64,000 bases of DNA from Pseudomonadota bacterium (GTDB lineage: Bacteria > Desulfobacterota > SM23-61): assembly GCA_018819135.1 (NCBI GenBank), contig JAHJQK010000132.1, positions 1 through 64,000 of the forward strand, written 5' to 3'. The notes beneath the pieces were generated by a model. It saw only the letters and a list, made by a program, of their open reading frames with translations. It ran no database searches and was not told where the DNA came from. Position numbers and translations under genes: made by a program. Below, piece by piece: positions 24,419-33,416 of this stretch. Each line of letters starts with the position of its first letter. Positions within the stretch are counted from its first letter, which is position 1.

Positions 24419-25126
24419 TTGAATTCAAAAATGACCATGCTAACTCACGATTTGGAAACGTTTTCCCGGCAACGGGGGGCAGATCTTTTTGGAATTGCCA
24501 GCTTGGTGCCGGCCCATGATTTCATTGCATCCGGGAGTAATCCTTTTGTTACCCAATTCCCCAGGGCTATATCCATGGGGATGCAGCTATGTGACGGCAT
24601 TGTCGAACAACATACCCCCAACGAGCTTCGCCGGCATAGCCTGTACTGGCATCATGTGTATGAAGTGGTTACCAGGGCCCTGGACTTCTTGGCGTACGAC
24701 GTCGCGCGATGGCTGATCGGTAAGGGCTTTAAGGCATTGCCGGTCCCGGCCTCTACGCCTTACAATTTTGACAAGCTGGAGGGAGTTTTTTCTCACAAGC
24801 TGGCGGCCCATCTGGCGGGGGTGGGGTGGATTGGCAAGAGTTGCCTGCTGCTGACGGATCGCTTCGGGCCCCGGGTACGCTTGGTCTCGGTGCTGACGGA
24901 CGCCCCTCTGGATGCTGGAATGCCCTTCGATAGGGCCTGCGGCAAATGCCATGTTTGCGTGGAGACCTGTCCGGTGAAGGCCTTTACTGGAGTTGAGTTT
25001 CGGGCCGGCGAAGGACGAGAGGTTCGCTTTGACGTGTTCAAATGCAGCGAGTACCGCCGGGAACACCCCTGCGGGCTCTGTGTCTCATCGTGCCCCATGG
25101 GCAGCCGCCGGAGACACCGGGATTAG
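24419..25126 (+). CDS. QueG-like double [4Fe-4S] protein
   Basis: 235 aa from a TTG at 24419, 8 bp after GGGGG (an ATG at 24431 is the alternative). The GVGWIGKSCLLLTDRFGPRV block (136-155) is typical of the epoxyqueuosine reductase (QueG) family. Two ferredoxin-type sites follow: CGKCHVCVETCPVKAF and CSEYRREHPCGLCVSSCP. True QueG is longer and binds cobalamin; this protein belongs to the wider group of uncharacterised homologues. The 3' end overlaps a creatininase remnant on the other strand. Confidence 0.78.
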   Translation: MNSKMTMLTHDLETFSRQRGADLFGIASLVPAHDFIASGSNPFVTQFPRAISMGMQLCDGIVEQHTPNELRRHSLYWHHVYEVVTRALDFLAYDVARWLIGKGFKALPVPASTPYNFDKLEGVFSHKLAAHLAGVGWIGKSCLLLTDRFGPRVRLVSVLTDAPLDAGMPFDRACGKCHVCVETCPVKAFTGVEFRAGEGREVRFDVFKCSEYRREHPCGLCVSSCPMGSRRRHRD

Positions 25127-25129
25127 GTA

Positions 25130-25408
25130 AGAGCATTCTTTAACCTGTCCTCTATAAGAGAGTATGTCTCCTGTTGAGATAATCCTGAAGGCTTCGTGCC
25201 TGCGGTTTATTTCAATCATCGTCGGTTTCAGTATCCAATTACCGCCGTGAATGTTCACCATGACCGCCGTCCGGTATCCACCCGAATAAAGGCTTTCCGC
25301 AATGTCCTCGAGCACACGCCTGGCTGTCATGGCACTGAAGGTAATGGTTCCTCGAAAGCGAATGTGCCCCCAGGAGGTCAGGATCGGCAGCGCAGGAAGA
25401 AGGTAGTT
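25130..25408 (-). pseudogene. Creatininase-family fragment
   Basis: On the minus strand, LLPALPILTSWGHIRFRGTI just after a TAA, then RRVLEDIAESLYSGGYRTAV and MVNIHGGNW, match the middle of creatininase/creatinine amidohydrolase family proteins (GTI.....VL.DI..SL...G......NGHGGN). The metal-binding N-terminus is missing and the end is replaced by unrelated sequence. The remaining gap to 25735 shows only a possible degenerate KorA N-terminus (GEACCQALLRL near 25600). Confidence 0.65.
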
Positions 25409-25735
25409 TTATAGGAACTTCCTTTTTGATGCTGTGATTATACTGGGAAGGCGATTGGGCGTCAAGGGAATTTGAGCACAATTTGAGTACCTAATGTTGT
25501 GTTGGTTTGGGTGGAGATGCAGCAAGGATTCGTGGAATTTCCAGGGTAGAAGCCCGGGGAGGCGGCATGGGATGGGGGCATTTTCAACCATTTGGCGAGG
25601 CGTGTTGTCAGGCGCTTTTGAGGCTCATCGGGGCACATAGGTTTCTTCCCCCATATTCCTGATCTTTACGACGGGATGTAAGCGTTCCAGGGATAGTTAG
25701 GATAACGATAGAGGTGACAATTACCAAGAGAAAAC

Positions 25736-26659
25736 ATGCATGATGTTACTTCCGGACCTGGTTTTAGTTTGATGCAGGAGAATATCGGGTATGCGGTGAT
25801 GACGGAGACCCCTTGCGTGATTGTGGATGTCCAGAGGAGTGGTCCTTCTACCGGGGGGGCTACCCTGCCGGCGCAGGGGGATGTGATGCAGGCGCGGTGG
25901 GGAACGCATGGGGACCATGAAATAATTGCTTTGGCGCCCAATTCGGCTCAGGAGATGTTTGATTTAACCATCGCGGCTTTTAACCTTTCAGAAAAATACC
26001 GGACTCCTGTGGTTGTGCTGGCCGATGGAGAAATTGGCCATATTCGGGAAAAGGTGCGGATTCCCTATCCAGAAGAGATTAAACTGGCGACCAGGGAGAA
26101 GGCCCCAGAGGGGTTGCAGGTACCCGATTTTCTGCCTTTTGGGGGTGATCGGGAAGTTCCCCTGACTGGGATCTTTGGAGAAGGGCGGGCTCTTCACGTA
26201 ACAGGTTCTCACCATATGGCCAGTGGGTTACGGACGATGGAGCCCACGAAAGCGGAAATCGAAGCCCTGGTTACGAGATTATGCGCGAAGATTGCCAGCC
26301 ATCGTGCGGAGATTGCCCTTGTCGAGCAGGAATTTCTGGAGGATGCCGAATTGGTGCTCCTTTCCTATGGGGCTCCCTCGAGGCCGAGTCTCGGGGCTGT
26401 TTTGCGGGCGCGGGCGGAGGGGCATAAAGTTGGTTATCTGAGACTTAAGACGATTTGGCCATTTCCTAGCCACGTAATCAGGGATTTGCCGAAAAAGGTG
26501 CGGCACATCGTCGTGGTGGAGATGAATCTGGGACAAGTCATACGGGAGGTAGAGAGGGTGGTTTGTCCGGATGCGGTGAAAACCCATCTGGTTCCTGCCA
26601 TCGCAGGCGTGGTTCATAATGTAAGTGAGATCTACAAGAAGATAAGGGAGTTGATCTAA
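25736..26659 (+). pseudogene. korA: 2-oxoacid:ferredoxin oxidoreductase alpha subunit, N-terminally truncated
   Basis: 307 codons that join the KorA family at TSGPGFSLMQENIGYA, about 75 residues into a normal protein. The rest is canonical: VDVQRSGPSTGGATLPAQGD, HGDHEIIALAPNSAQEMFDL, and a C-terminal transketolase_C-like domain. The lost part holds the YPITP loop contacting the thiamine site, so activity is doubtful unless the deletion is an assembly artefact. The downstream korB and korC are intact and contiguous, so the operon was once complete. A possible decayed remnant of the missing N-terminus is near 25590-25650. Confidence 0.75.
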
Positions 26660-27487
26660 ATGCATCCTATGATGAAATATATTCGGGAAGGGACCCTGCC
26701 CACCTTTTATTGCCCAGGGTGCGGCATCGGAACGATTCAGAACCTTTTCTTCCATGCCATCGATGAATTGGGGAGGGATCCGAAAACCATCGGGGTGGTA
26801 TGCGGGATTGGCTGTTCGGGTTTGACCCTGAGCCCCTTCTTTAAGGCGGATACCCTGCACACGACCCATGGAAGGCCAATTGCCTTTGCCACGGGATTAA
26901 AAGTAGCCCGGCCTGAGATGGAGGTTGTGGTGGTATCGGGGGACGGGGACTTGGCAGGGATTGGGGGAAACCACTTAATTCACGCGGCCCGGAGGAATAT
27001 AGGACTCAAGGTTTTTTGTGTGAATAACCGGATTTACGGGAACACGGGAGGACAGGTGGCTCCAACGACCCCCTATGGCGTGAAGACCGTAACCACGCCT
27101 TACGGGAACCCGGAGTACCAATTCAATTTGGCAGAGTTGGTCGCTGCGGCAGGCTCCTGCTATGTGGCCCGGTGGACGACTGATCAGCCTGTAGCGCTGT
27201 TAAATTCCATGAAAAAAGCTTTCCGGTTGAGAGGTTTTTCTTTTGTAGAGATCGTTTCCCAGTGTCCGACCCAGTATGGGCGAAGGGTGGGGCTAGAAAA
27301 CCCGATCCAGTTTCTGCGGTATTTTAGGGAAAAGTCAGTTCGCTACCAGCCCGAGAAAGCGGAGGAGATCCGCAAAAACCTGAAGGAGGATGAAATTTTA
27401 GTCGGCGAATTCATCCATAGGGAGCGCAAGGAGCTTACGGAGAACTTAAAATGGTTAATCGAGGAGCAGGGGGGCAAAAAAGAATAA
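26660..27487 (+). CDS. korB: 2-oxoacid:ferredoxin oxidoreductase beta subunit
   Basis: 275 aa starting directly after the korA stop. YCPGCGIGTIQNLFF (14-28) and the thiamine diphosphate motif GDGDLAGIGGNHLIHAARRN (94-113) followed by VNNRIYGNTGGQ (120-131) identify the TPP-binding subunit of 2-oxoglutarate/2-oxoacid:ferredoxin oxidoreductase. It produces acyl-CoA, CO2 and reduced ferredoxin in the cytoplasm. The KorC start lies within its 3' end. No delta (ferredoxin-like) subunit is in the operon. Confidence 0.92.
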   Translation: MHPMMKYIREGTLPTFYCPGCGIGTIQNLFFHAIDELGRDPKTIGVVCGIGCSGLTLSPFFKADTLHTTHGRPIAFATGLKVARPEMEVVVVSGDGDLAGIGGNHLIHAARRNIGLKVFCVNNRIYGNTGGQVAPTTPYGVKTVTTPYGNPEYQFNLAELVAAAGSCYVARWTTDQPVALLNSMKKAFRLRGFSFVEIVSQCPTQYGRRVGLENPIQFLRYFREKSVRYQPEKAEEIRKNLKEDEILVGEFIHRERKELTENLKWLIEEQGGKKE

Positions 27488-28014
27488 AGCTGGCAGGTTT
27501 TGGGGGCCAGGGTCTGATTTTGGCCGGGACGATTTTGGGGAAGGCGGCCATCCTTGGGGGAAAGGAAGTTTTACAGGGGCAGTCTTACGGGCCGGCCTCC
27601 CGGGGAGGGACGTGTGAGAGTAACGTAGTCATTTCCGGCGATGATATTCATGAGCTTTCTTTTGCGGGGCAGGAGTTTGATATGATAGTTTGTTTATCTC
27701 AATTGGCCTTTGATCGGTATTCCCGGAGTTTGAAGGAGGATGGGTTATTGATTGTGGATGAGGGTTTTGTGAAGGATATGAAGATGGGCAGGGAAGGCGT
27801 GGAGTTGCTGCGGGTGCCATTTACGAAGATTGCGGAGGAGTTGGGAAATCGGGCAGTGGCTAACATCGTGATGTTGGGATGCCTGGTGAACAAAACGGAA
27901 TTAGTCAGCCGGGAGCATCTCCGGGAGGCCGTACTCGACACGATTCCCAAAGGGACGGAGGGTTTGAATGTAAGGGCTTTGGAAAAAGGATTCCGTTTAG
28001 GGATGGGGGAGTAA
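27451..28014 (+). CDS. korC: 2-oxoacid:ferredoxin oxidoreductase gamma subunit
   Basis: 187 aa overlapping korB by 37 bp. IKLAGFGGQGLILAGTILGK (12-31) and QSYGPASRGGTCESNVVISG (44-63) are the gamma-subunit signatures. It forms the CoA-facing part of the complex. Last gene of korABC; a degenerate IDH gene begins about 90 bp later. Confidence 0.93.
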   Translation: MVNRGAGGQKRIKLAGFGGQGLILAGTILGKAAILGGKEVLQGQSYGPASRGGTCESNVVISGDDIHELSFAGQEFDMIVCLSQLAFDRYSRSLKEDGLLIVDEGFVKDMKMGREGVELLRVPFTKIAEELGNRAVANIVMLGCLVNKTELVSREHLREAVLDTIPKGTEGLNVRALEKGFRLGMGE

Positions 28015-28105
28015 GAGCAGTCAGGTTTGATTTTTTGGGCAGGAAGGTAGTAATATAGGTAACCTTTTTCAGATTCAATCATGAGCGAGAGGTGGGAAGG
28101 CAAAT

Positions 28106-28761
28106 ATGGCTAAGTACCGAATTGCCTGGATGCCGGGGGATGGAATCGGGCAAGACGTGAGGGAAGCCGCTCGCATTGTCCTGGATACGCTAAAAATAGA
28201 TGCGGAGTACATTCCGGCGGATATTGGGTGGGAGTTTTGGAAGAAGGAAGGGAACCCCCTTCCGGCGAAAACATGGGAGATCAAAAATACGGATTGTTGC
28301 CTCTTTGGGGCCATCACCTCGAAATCGAAGGATGACGCTGAGAAAGAGCTTGATCCCAAGTTGCGGCGGAAACGGTACAGTTATGTAAGTCCTCTTCTGA
28401 ATCTCCGCCAGGGGCTGAAGCTGCATACCAATATTCGGCCCTGCAAAGCCTATCCGGGGAATCCGTTGAACTACCGGGAAGGAATCGATCTGGTGATTTT
28501 CCGGGAAAATACGGAGGGACTTTACAGCGGGGTGGAGTTTCATCCTTGCCCCAAAATGTGATGGAAACGCTTTCGCAGAACCCGGCCATGAAGAGGTTTT
28601 CATCTGTGCCCCTGGAGGATATAGCGCTTTCCTGCTGGATTCTTACCCGGCCCGGGTGCCGGTCGAGTTTGCGGCAGGGCTTTGAGTATGCGGTGAAGCA
28701 TGGGTATAAGTCGGTGACGTTGGTGGAGAAGGTGAATGTTTTGCGCGAGAGCGGTTGCTGA
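28106..28761 (+). pseudogene. Isocitrate/isopropylmalate dehydrogenase, frameshifted and truncated
   Basis: Starts normally (YRIAWMPGDGIGQDVREAAR) and includes HTNIRPCKAYPG and the substrate-binding NTEGLYSGVEF. A one-base loss near 28552 shifts the frame; translation continues in the next frame as PQNVMETLSQNPAMKRF and GYKSVTLVEKVNVLRESG, then ends. The second half, with the catalytic Lys/Asp residues and the HGSAPD loop, is deleted. Three other copies of this family lie in the window region (42271 and 62953 near-intact). Confidence 0.85.
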
Positions 28762-28779
28762 AAAGTTGGGGTAAAGACC

Positions 28780-29556
28780 ATGTTAAAAATTGTTGTCTGC
28801 TGTAAGCCGGTACCCCGGGGCATAAAGAATGTGAAGCTGGTGGAGAGCCGGGGGGTCGTGGAGTGCGACAGTAACTCTTTTCTCATGAATGAATGCGACG
28901 AGTATGCCCTGGATGCGGCCTTAGTGTGGAAAAAGGAGTTGGGTGCGGAAGTGACCGTGCTGACGGTAGGGGGGATTCGGAGTCAGGACATTCTTTATAT
29001 CGCCTTGGCCAAGGGGGCGGATAAGGCCATCCGGATTGATTCCGACGTGAACGATTCGGGGGTGATGGCCCGGGTCATTGCCGAGGCTTTGCGGGGAAAG
29101 GGCTATGACCTCATCCTGACTGGACTTGAGTCGGAGGACAATATGGCTTCGCAGGTGGGAACCTCTTTGGCTGAGAGGCTGGGTTTGGCTTATGCCTTTG
29201 CCGTTACCAAAGTGCAGTTTGGCGGGGATCAGCGGGTGGTTAAGGTAGTTGCCGAGCTTGGGGGAGGCATTCAAGAAGAATTGGAGGTCTCATTGCCAGC
29301 CGTATTGGCTATCCAGTCGGGGATTGCGACCCTTACCTATGCGGCCCTGGCTAAAATCATGCGGGCCCGCCGGACTCCGTTAAGCTCGATAAGTTTACGG
29401 GAGTTAAAGTTAGAAAGGGATAGCCTGGAGAGTATGCGTCCAAGGACCCTGGAGGTTTTTGAACCGCCCAAGGCCGGGTATGCGGAGATGATTGAGGGGA
29501 GCGCCGACCAAATTGCCGAGACCTTTATGAGCAAGGTGAAACATGTACTGGGATAA
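28780..29556 (+). CDS. etfB: Electron transfer flavoprotein beta subunit
   Basis: 258 aa: IVVCCKPVPRGIKNVKLVE at the start, MNECDEYALDAALVWKKE and the AMP/FAD-binding LILTGLESEDNMASQVGTSL (106-125) are typical of EtfB. With EtfA it carries electrons from flavin dehydrogenases. The sequence resembles the FixA/CarD-type branch with GGGIQEELEVSLPAVL. It overlaps etfA by 14 bp. The neighbouring flavoprotein gene at 30737 is a plausible donor. Confidence 0.92.
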   Translation: MLKIVVCCKPVPRGIKNVKLVESRGVVECDSNSFLMNECDEYALDAALVWKKELGAEVTVLTVGGIRSQDILYIALAKGADKAIRIDSDVNDSGVMARVIAEALRGKGYDLILTGLESEDNMASQVGTSLAERLGLAYAFAVTKVQFGGDQRVVKVVAELGGGIQEELEVSLPAVLAIQSGIATLTYAALAKIMRARRTPLSSISLRELKLERDSLESMRPRTLEVFEPPKAGYAEMIEGSADQIAETFMSKVKHVLG

Positions 29557-30562
29557 GAACAAAAGCAACGTTTTAATTTTGGCTGAGTGGACGGGCAAGG
29601 AGATCGACTCGATTACTCCCCAGTTAATTGTGAAAGGAAAAGAGCTGGAGGACAAGCTGGGTGGAACCGTCGGCGCCCTCCTATTGGGAAGAGATTTGGA
29701 GCAGCCGGCGCAGGCCCTTTCCCAGATGGGGGTGAACCCGGTATTGGTAGTGGATCATTCCCATCTACAGTTGTACAATCCGCAACTTTATTCCCGGGTT
29801 ATTGCCGAGGTAGTGAAAGATTTAAACCCTTCTGTCTTTCTCCTGGGCTACACCTATATGGGTATGGTGGTGGGCCCGGCCGTAGCCACCCGTTTGGATG
29901 CGCGGTTGTTTACCAATTGTTTGGATGTAGAATTGACCGAGGGTGAAGTTCGGGTGATCCGGCCGATTTACACCGGATTGATGTACACCCGGGTGGAGGG
30001 GAAGAGGTCGAAGCCTCTGGTGGTGAGTCTCCAGAGGGGAGCTGTCTCCGTAAAGACGCCGCCTCAGGGGACGGGGACGGTGACGCCCTATTCGGTCGAG
30101 ATTCCTGAGGCTCTTCCAGTGAAGGCCATCGACATCTTGGCCGAAGTGGAGGGGGAGCGGGACCTGCGGAAGGCCGAAGTGATTGTGGCGGCTGGGCGGG
30201 GGATCCGCGAGAAGGGGAATTTGAAGCTTATGGAGGAGCTGGCGGATGCTCTGGGAGGAATGGTGGCTTGCTCTCGGCCGGTGGTGGATTTAGGGTGGTT
30301 GCCTCTGTCATATCAGGTGGGTATTTCGGGGAAGACGGTGCGGCCGAAGGTGTACTTAGCTTGTGGGATATCCGGGGCGGTACAGCATGTGACGGCGATT
30401 TTGGATTCCCAGGTGATCATTGCGATCAACAACGATCCCAAGGCTCCCATCTTTCGGGTGGCCAAGTATGGGATTGTGGGGGATTTGTTTGAGCTGATAC
30501 CTCCCCTTATTGCCAAGGCCCGAGAGCGAAAAGTACGGGCCGGTTCTGCGTCCGGAGGATGA
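29543..30562 (+). CDS. etfA: Electron transfer flavoprotein alpha subunit
   Basis: 339 aa. The C-terminal FAD domain is complete: ACSRPVVDLGWLPLSYQVGI, ACGISGAVQHVTAILDSQVI, AINNDPKAPIFRVAKYGIVG and DLFELIPPLI. The N-terminal domain carries NPSVFLLGYTYMGMVVGPAV. No extra N-terminal ferredoxin domain as in bifurcating types is present. Forms a heterodimer with EtfB. Confidence 0.93.
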   Translation: MYWDKNKSNVLILAEWTGKEIDSITPQLIVKGKELEDKLGGTVGALLLGRDLEQPAQALSQMGVNPVLVVDHSHLQLYNPQLYSRVIAEVVKDLNPSVFLLGYTYMGMVVGPAVATRLDARLFTNCLDVELTEGEVRVIRPIYTGLMYTRVEGKRSKPLVVSLQRGAVSVKTPPQGTGTVTPYSVEIPEALPVKAIDILAEVEGERDLRKAEVIVAAGRGIREKGNLKLMEELADALGGMVACSRPVVDLGWLPLSYQVGISGKTVRPKVYLACGISGAVQHVTAILDSQVIIAINNDPKAPIFRVAKYGIVGDLFELIPPLIAKARERKVRAGSASGG

Positions 30563-30736
30563 ACGAGAAAGAAAGCCGGTAGGGATTGGCTTCTCCTTAA
30601 AAGTATCCAAGGGCAATGGGCTAATATTATTTGATATCTTTTTATAGGAGATGGATCTAAGTTTTAAGACGGGCTTTGCCCGTAAATTTAGCCGGCGCAA
30701 AATCTCTTTGCGAGGCTTTCTTTGGAGGAAGGAATA

Positions 30737-32218
30737 ATGGCCAATGCACGGGAGTATGATGTGGTTGTGGCAGGAGCTGGAAATGCGGCCATCGTGGCAG
30801 CCTTGGCCGCCCGTGAAAAAGGGGCTAAGGTTTTAGTCCTCGAGAAAGCTCCCCCGGATTGGAGAGGGGGCAATACATATTTTACGACAGGGTCATTCCG
30901 GATCGGTTTTGAGAATGCCCAGGAGCTCATGTCCAGGCTGATGCCCCAGATTCCTCGGTCGGAAATCGAGTCCTATGTGATCGCCGACTACACGAAGGAT
31001 CGTTTCTACAGCGATGTGATGCGCGTAACGGAAGGGATGGCGGACCCTGATCAGTTGGAATTAGTGGTTAACGAATCCATCCCCATCCTGGAATGGATGG
31101 CGAAGCAAGGTTTTGAGTGGGAGCCGAGAATGGGCGCCCACGCTTATCGGAGGGGCGACAAAATCGTATTTTCTGCCGGAGGGACAATCGTCCAGGGGAG
31201 AGGAGGGGGCGCGGGGCTTAGCGACCGAGGATTTGCTCTTTTGGCGGAACGAGGCATCGAGCTCCGGTATAATACGAAGGTTTCGAACCTCCTCCGCGAT
31301 TCCCGGGGAAAAGTAAATGGAGTTGCGGCTCAGAACAGGGAGGGGATTCAGGAGATCAAGAGCAAGGCGGTGATCCTCGGGTGTGGAGGTTTTGAAGCCA
31401 ACCCGGAAATGCGGTGCCGATATCTGGGGAAGAACTGGGATCTGGCCAAAGTGAGGGGAACTCCCTATAATACGGGGGATATGCTTAGAGTGGCTCTGGA
31501 ACTTGGGGCTGCCCCCGTGGGTCACTGGGGCGGATGCCATGCCACCTTCATCGATGCCGAGGCACCCCAGCCGCCAGATAGAGCAATGACGGACCGGACG
31601 CGGCGGATTTCCCACCCCCTCAGTATAGCGGTGAACATGCATGGAAAAAGGTTCCTGGATGAAGGGGAGGACATGGCCAGTTTTACCTATGCCAAGTATG
31701 GTCAATATTGTCTGGAGCAGCCTCATCTGATCGCTTATCATATATTCGATGCCAAGGTGAAAGGTTTGATAGAGGATTATTACCATACGGACCGGTGTAT
31801 CGAAGTCAATTCGATCCGGGAGCTTGCCGAGGAATTGGAAATTGACGCCGATGAGCTCATCCGAACCGTAGAGGAATTTAATTCGGCGGCTAAGACACCC
31901 AAAGAATTTGATCCGGCCCACAAGGATGGCAACAGCACAGTAGGGGTCAGTCCCCCGAAGTCCAATTGGGCCCAAAAAATAGATACCCCGCCCTACACCG
32001 CCTATGGCGTCTGCTGCGGCATTACCTTTACCTATGGAGGGATTCGGGTGAATCGGCAATCCCAGGTTCTTAACACAGAGGGGGAGGCTATACCCGGGCT
32101 CTATGCTTGCGGTGAGATCGTGGGCGGACTTTTTTATCATAATTACCCCGGAGGAACGGGATTGACCCGGGGGGCCGTTATGGGGCGTATTGCAGGGTAC
32201 CAAACTGCCCAAGAATAA
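30737..32218 (+). CDS. tcuA: FAD-dependent dehydrogenase, tricarballylate dehydrogenase-like
   Basis: 493 aa from Met at 30737, preceded by TTTGGAGGAAGG (an in-frame Met at 30722 lies within this site). Dinucleotide-binding motif VVVAGAGNAAIVAALAAREK, TYFTTGSFRIGFEN near the isoalloxazine ring, and C-terminal CGEIVGGLFYHNYPGGTGLT match the fumarate reductase/TcuA flavoprotein group. TcuA oxidises tricarballylate to cis-aconitate. Whether this is the substrate here is not shown, but EtfBA upstream, IDH-like and aconitase-like genes nearby fit a tricarboxylate route. Cytoplasmic, no signal peptide. Confidence 0.82.
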   Translation: MANAREYDVVVAGAGNAAIVAALAAREKGAKVLVLEKAPPDWRGGNTYFTTGSFRIGFENAQELMSRLMPQIPRSEIESYVIADYTKDRFYSDVMRVTEGMADPDQLELVVNESIPILEWMAKQGFEWEPRMGAHAYRRGDKIVFSAGGTIVQGRGGGAGLSDRGFALLAERGIELRYNTKVSNLLRDSRGKVNGVAAQNREGIQEIKSKAVILGCGGFEANPEMRCRYLGKNWDLAKVRGTPYNTGDMLRVALELGAAPVGHWGGCHATFIDAEAPQPPDRAMTDRTRRISHPLSIAVNMHGKRFLDEGEDMASFTYAKYGQYCLEQPHLIAYHIFDAKVKGLIEDYYHTDRCIEVNSIRELAEELEIDADELIRTVEEFNSAAKTPKEFDPAHKDGNSTVGVSPPKSNWAQKIDTPPYTAYGVCCGITFTYGGIRVNRQSQVLNTEGEAIPGLYACGEIVGGLFYHNYPGGTGLTRGAVMGRIAGYQTAQE

Positions 32219-32320
32219 AGAAACCAAGATTCCCGAAAACTGGGGCGCTAGTTCAGGCGTAGGATTTCCCCCGGAAGGGAACCCTAAAAACCAGCTGATG
32301 GAATGGAGAGGAGAAGGTAT

Positions 32321-32984
32321 ATGAAGCCAACCGAGATTTTAGCTGATTTCCTGATCCGCACCTCCTTTGAAGAAATCCCCCCGGAAGCTTTCCAGCGCAG
32401 TAAATGGGCGATTCTCGATGTTATTGCCGTGAGCTTTGCCGGTTTGCAGCACGAGGTGGGTAAGACCATCGTCGCTTTTGCCAAGGAAATGGGGGGAGGC
32501 CTGCGGCAACGATCCTGGGGGACGGTTTCCGAACCTCTGCCCCCTGGGCGGCTTACGCCAATGGAACCCTGGCCCATGCCATCGATTACGATGATATCAA
32601 TCCTCAGGGGGACACCCTACAGCCCCGGTTTTTTCCGCCCTCTTGGCAGTGGGGGAGAAGATGGAGGCTTCGGGGAAAGAGATGCTCCTCGCTTACATAT
32701 TAGGGGTGGAGGTCGAGTGCAAACTTGGGCTGGCCATCAACAAAACCCCAAATCCTTTCTCTGTCCGGCTCAGAGTGAAATTGAAGGATGGCCGGATGTT
32801 GGAAGTAAACGGAGACCGCTCCCCCGGGATTACTTCCTGGGATGAACTCACCGCCAAGTATAAAGACTGCCTGGGAGGGGTGCTTCTCCCTGGGCAGATC
32901 GACCGATCTTTTCAAATGATCCAGGAATTGGAGAAAGTCAAAAACATATCCGAAGTCGTTAAAACCCTCGTAATCCCAGAGTAA
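32321..32984 (+). pseudogene. MmgE/PrpD family gene, frameshifted with internal deletion
   Basis: Starts MKPTEILADFLIRTSFEEIP and reads on to about 32515. It then needs a frame change to give TSAPWAAYANGTLAHAIDYD, and another to give ALLAVGEKMEASGKEMLLAY. After ECKLGLAIN the sequence jumps about 250 residues to the C-terminal VRLRVKLKDGRMLEVNGDRS and ends near LVIPE. The family includes 2-methylcitrate dehydratase and cis-aconitate decarboxylase. Two frameshifts plus a large deletion rule out function. Confidence 0.85.
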
Positions 32985-32991
32985 ATATAAA

Positions 32992-33330
32992 GTGGTTAAT
33001 AAATCATCCAGAATTAACCTTCTCACGGGCAAGTACCCTGGGCCGGGAAATTTCGTGGTAGGGAAAGACATTATCCTGAAGATCCCGGCGGATTACGTGA
33101 CCGAAGTGGGCCTCTATAAAGCCGTGGAGTCCGCGGAAGTTTTTGTAGGGAGAAAGGGAAAAACATATCAGCAGGAAAGGATCAGGCTCGAGTCGATATG
33201 GAGTCGGGGCAAGTGACCAACTTGACTACGGGAAAAACCGTTCAGGGAGAAGCTCTTCCGGCGGACAGCCCGCCGGCGCAGATTCTGCGGGCCGGGGGGT
33301 TGAAGAACCTCATGCAAAAAGAGCTGTAAG
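32992..33330 (+). pseudogene. Fused fragments of aconitase/isopropylmalate dehydratase large and small subunits
   Basis: The frame from 32992 includes GKDIILKIPADYVTEVGLYKAVE, which aligns with the GKLPRRVMSKDALLFLAGKY...QYKAVEF segment of the intact large subunit at 61161. From about 33178, in another frame, DQARVDMESGQVTNLTTGKT continuing to ILRAGGLKNLMQKEL and a stop at 33328-33330 matches the C-terminus of the small subunit (LeuD). Everything between is deleted. The split into large- and small-subunit parts is my reading from motifs. Confidence 0.62.
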
Positions 33331-33416
33331 CCGGTCTTTTTCCCTCTTCTCTTCGGGGGAGGAAATCTGCCCTTAATACCGTCAGAGGAGGGAGATGAGA
33401 GGGGATTATCACAACC

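Noticed and set aside
31061-32227. 388-codon minus-strand ORF opposite the tricarballylate-dehydrogenase-like gene
   Set aside because: A long antisense frame caused by codon bias of the real gene; its sequence is low in motifs and lacks an RBS.
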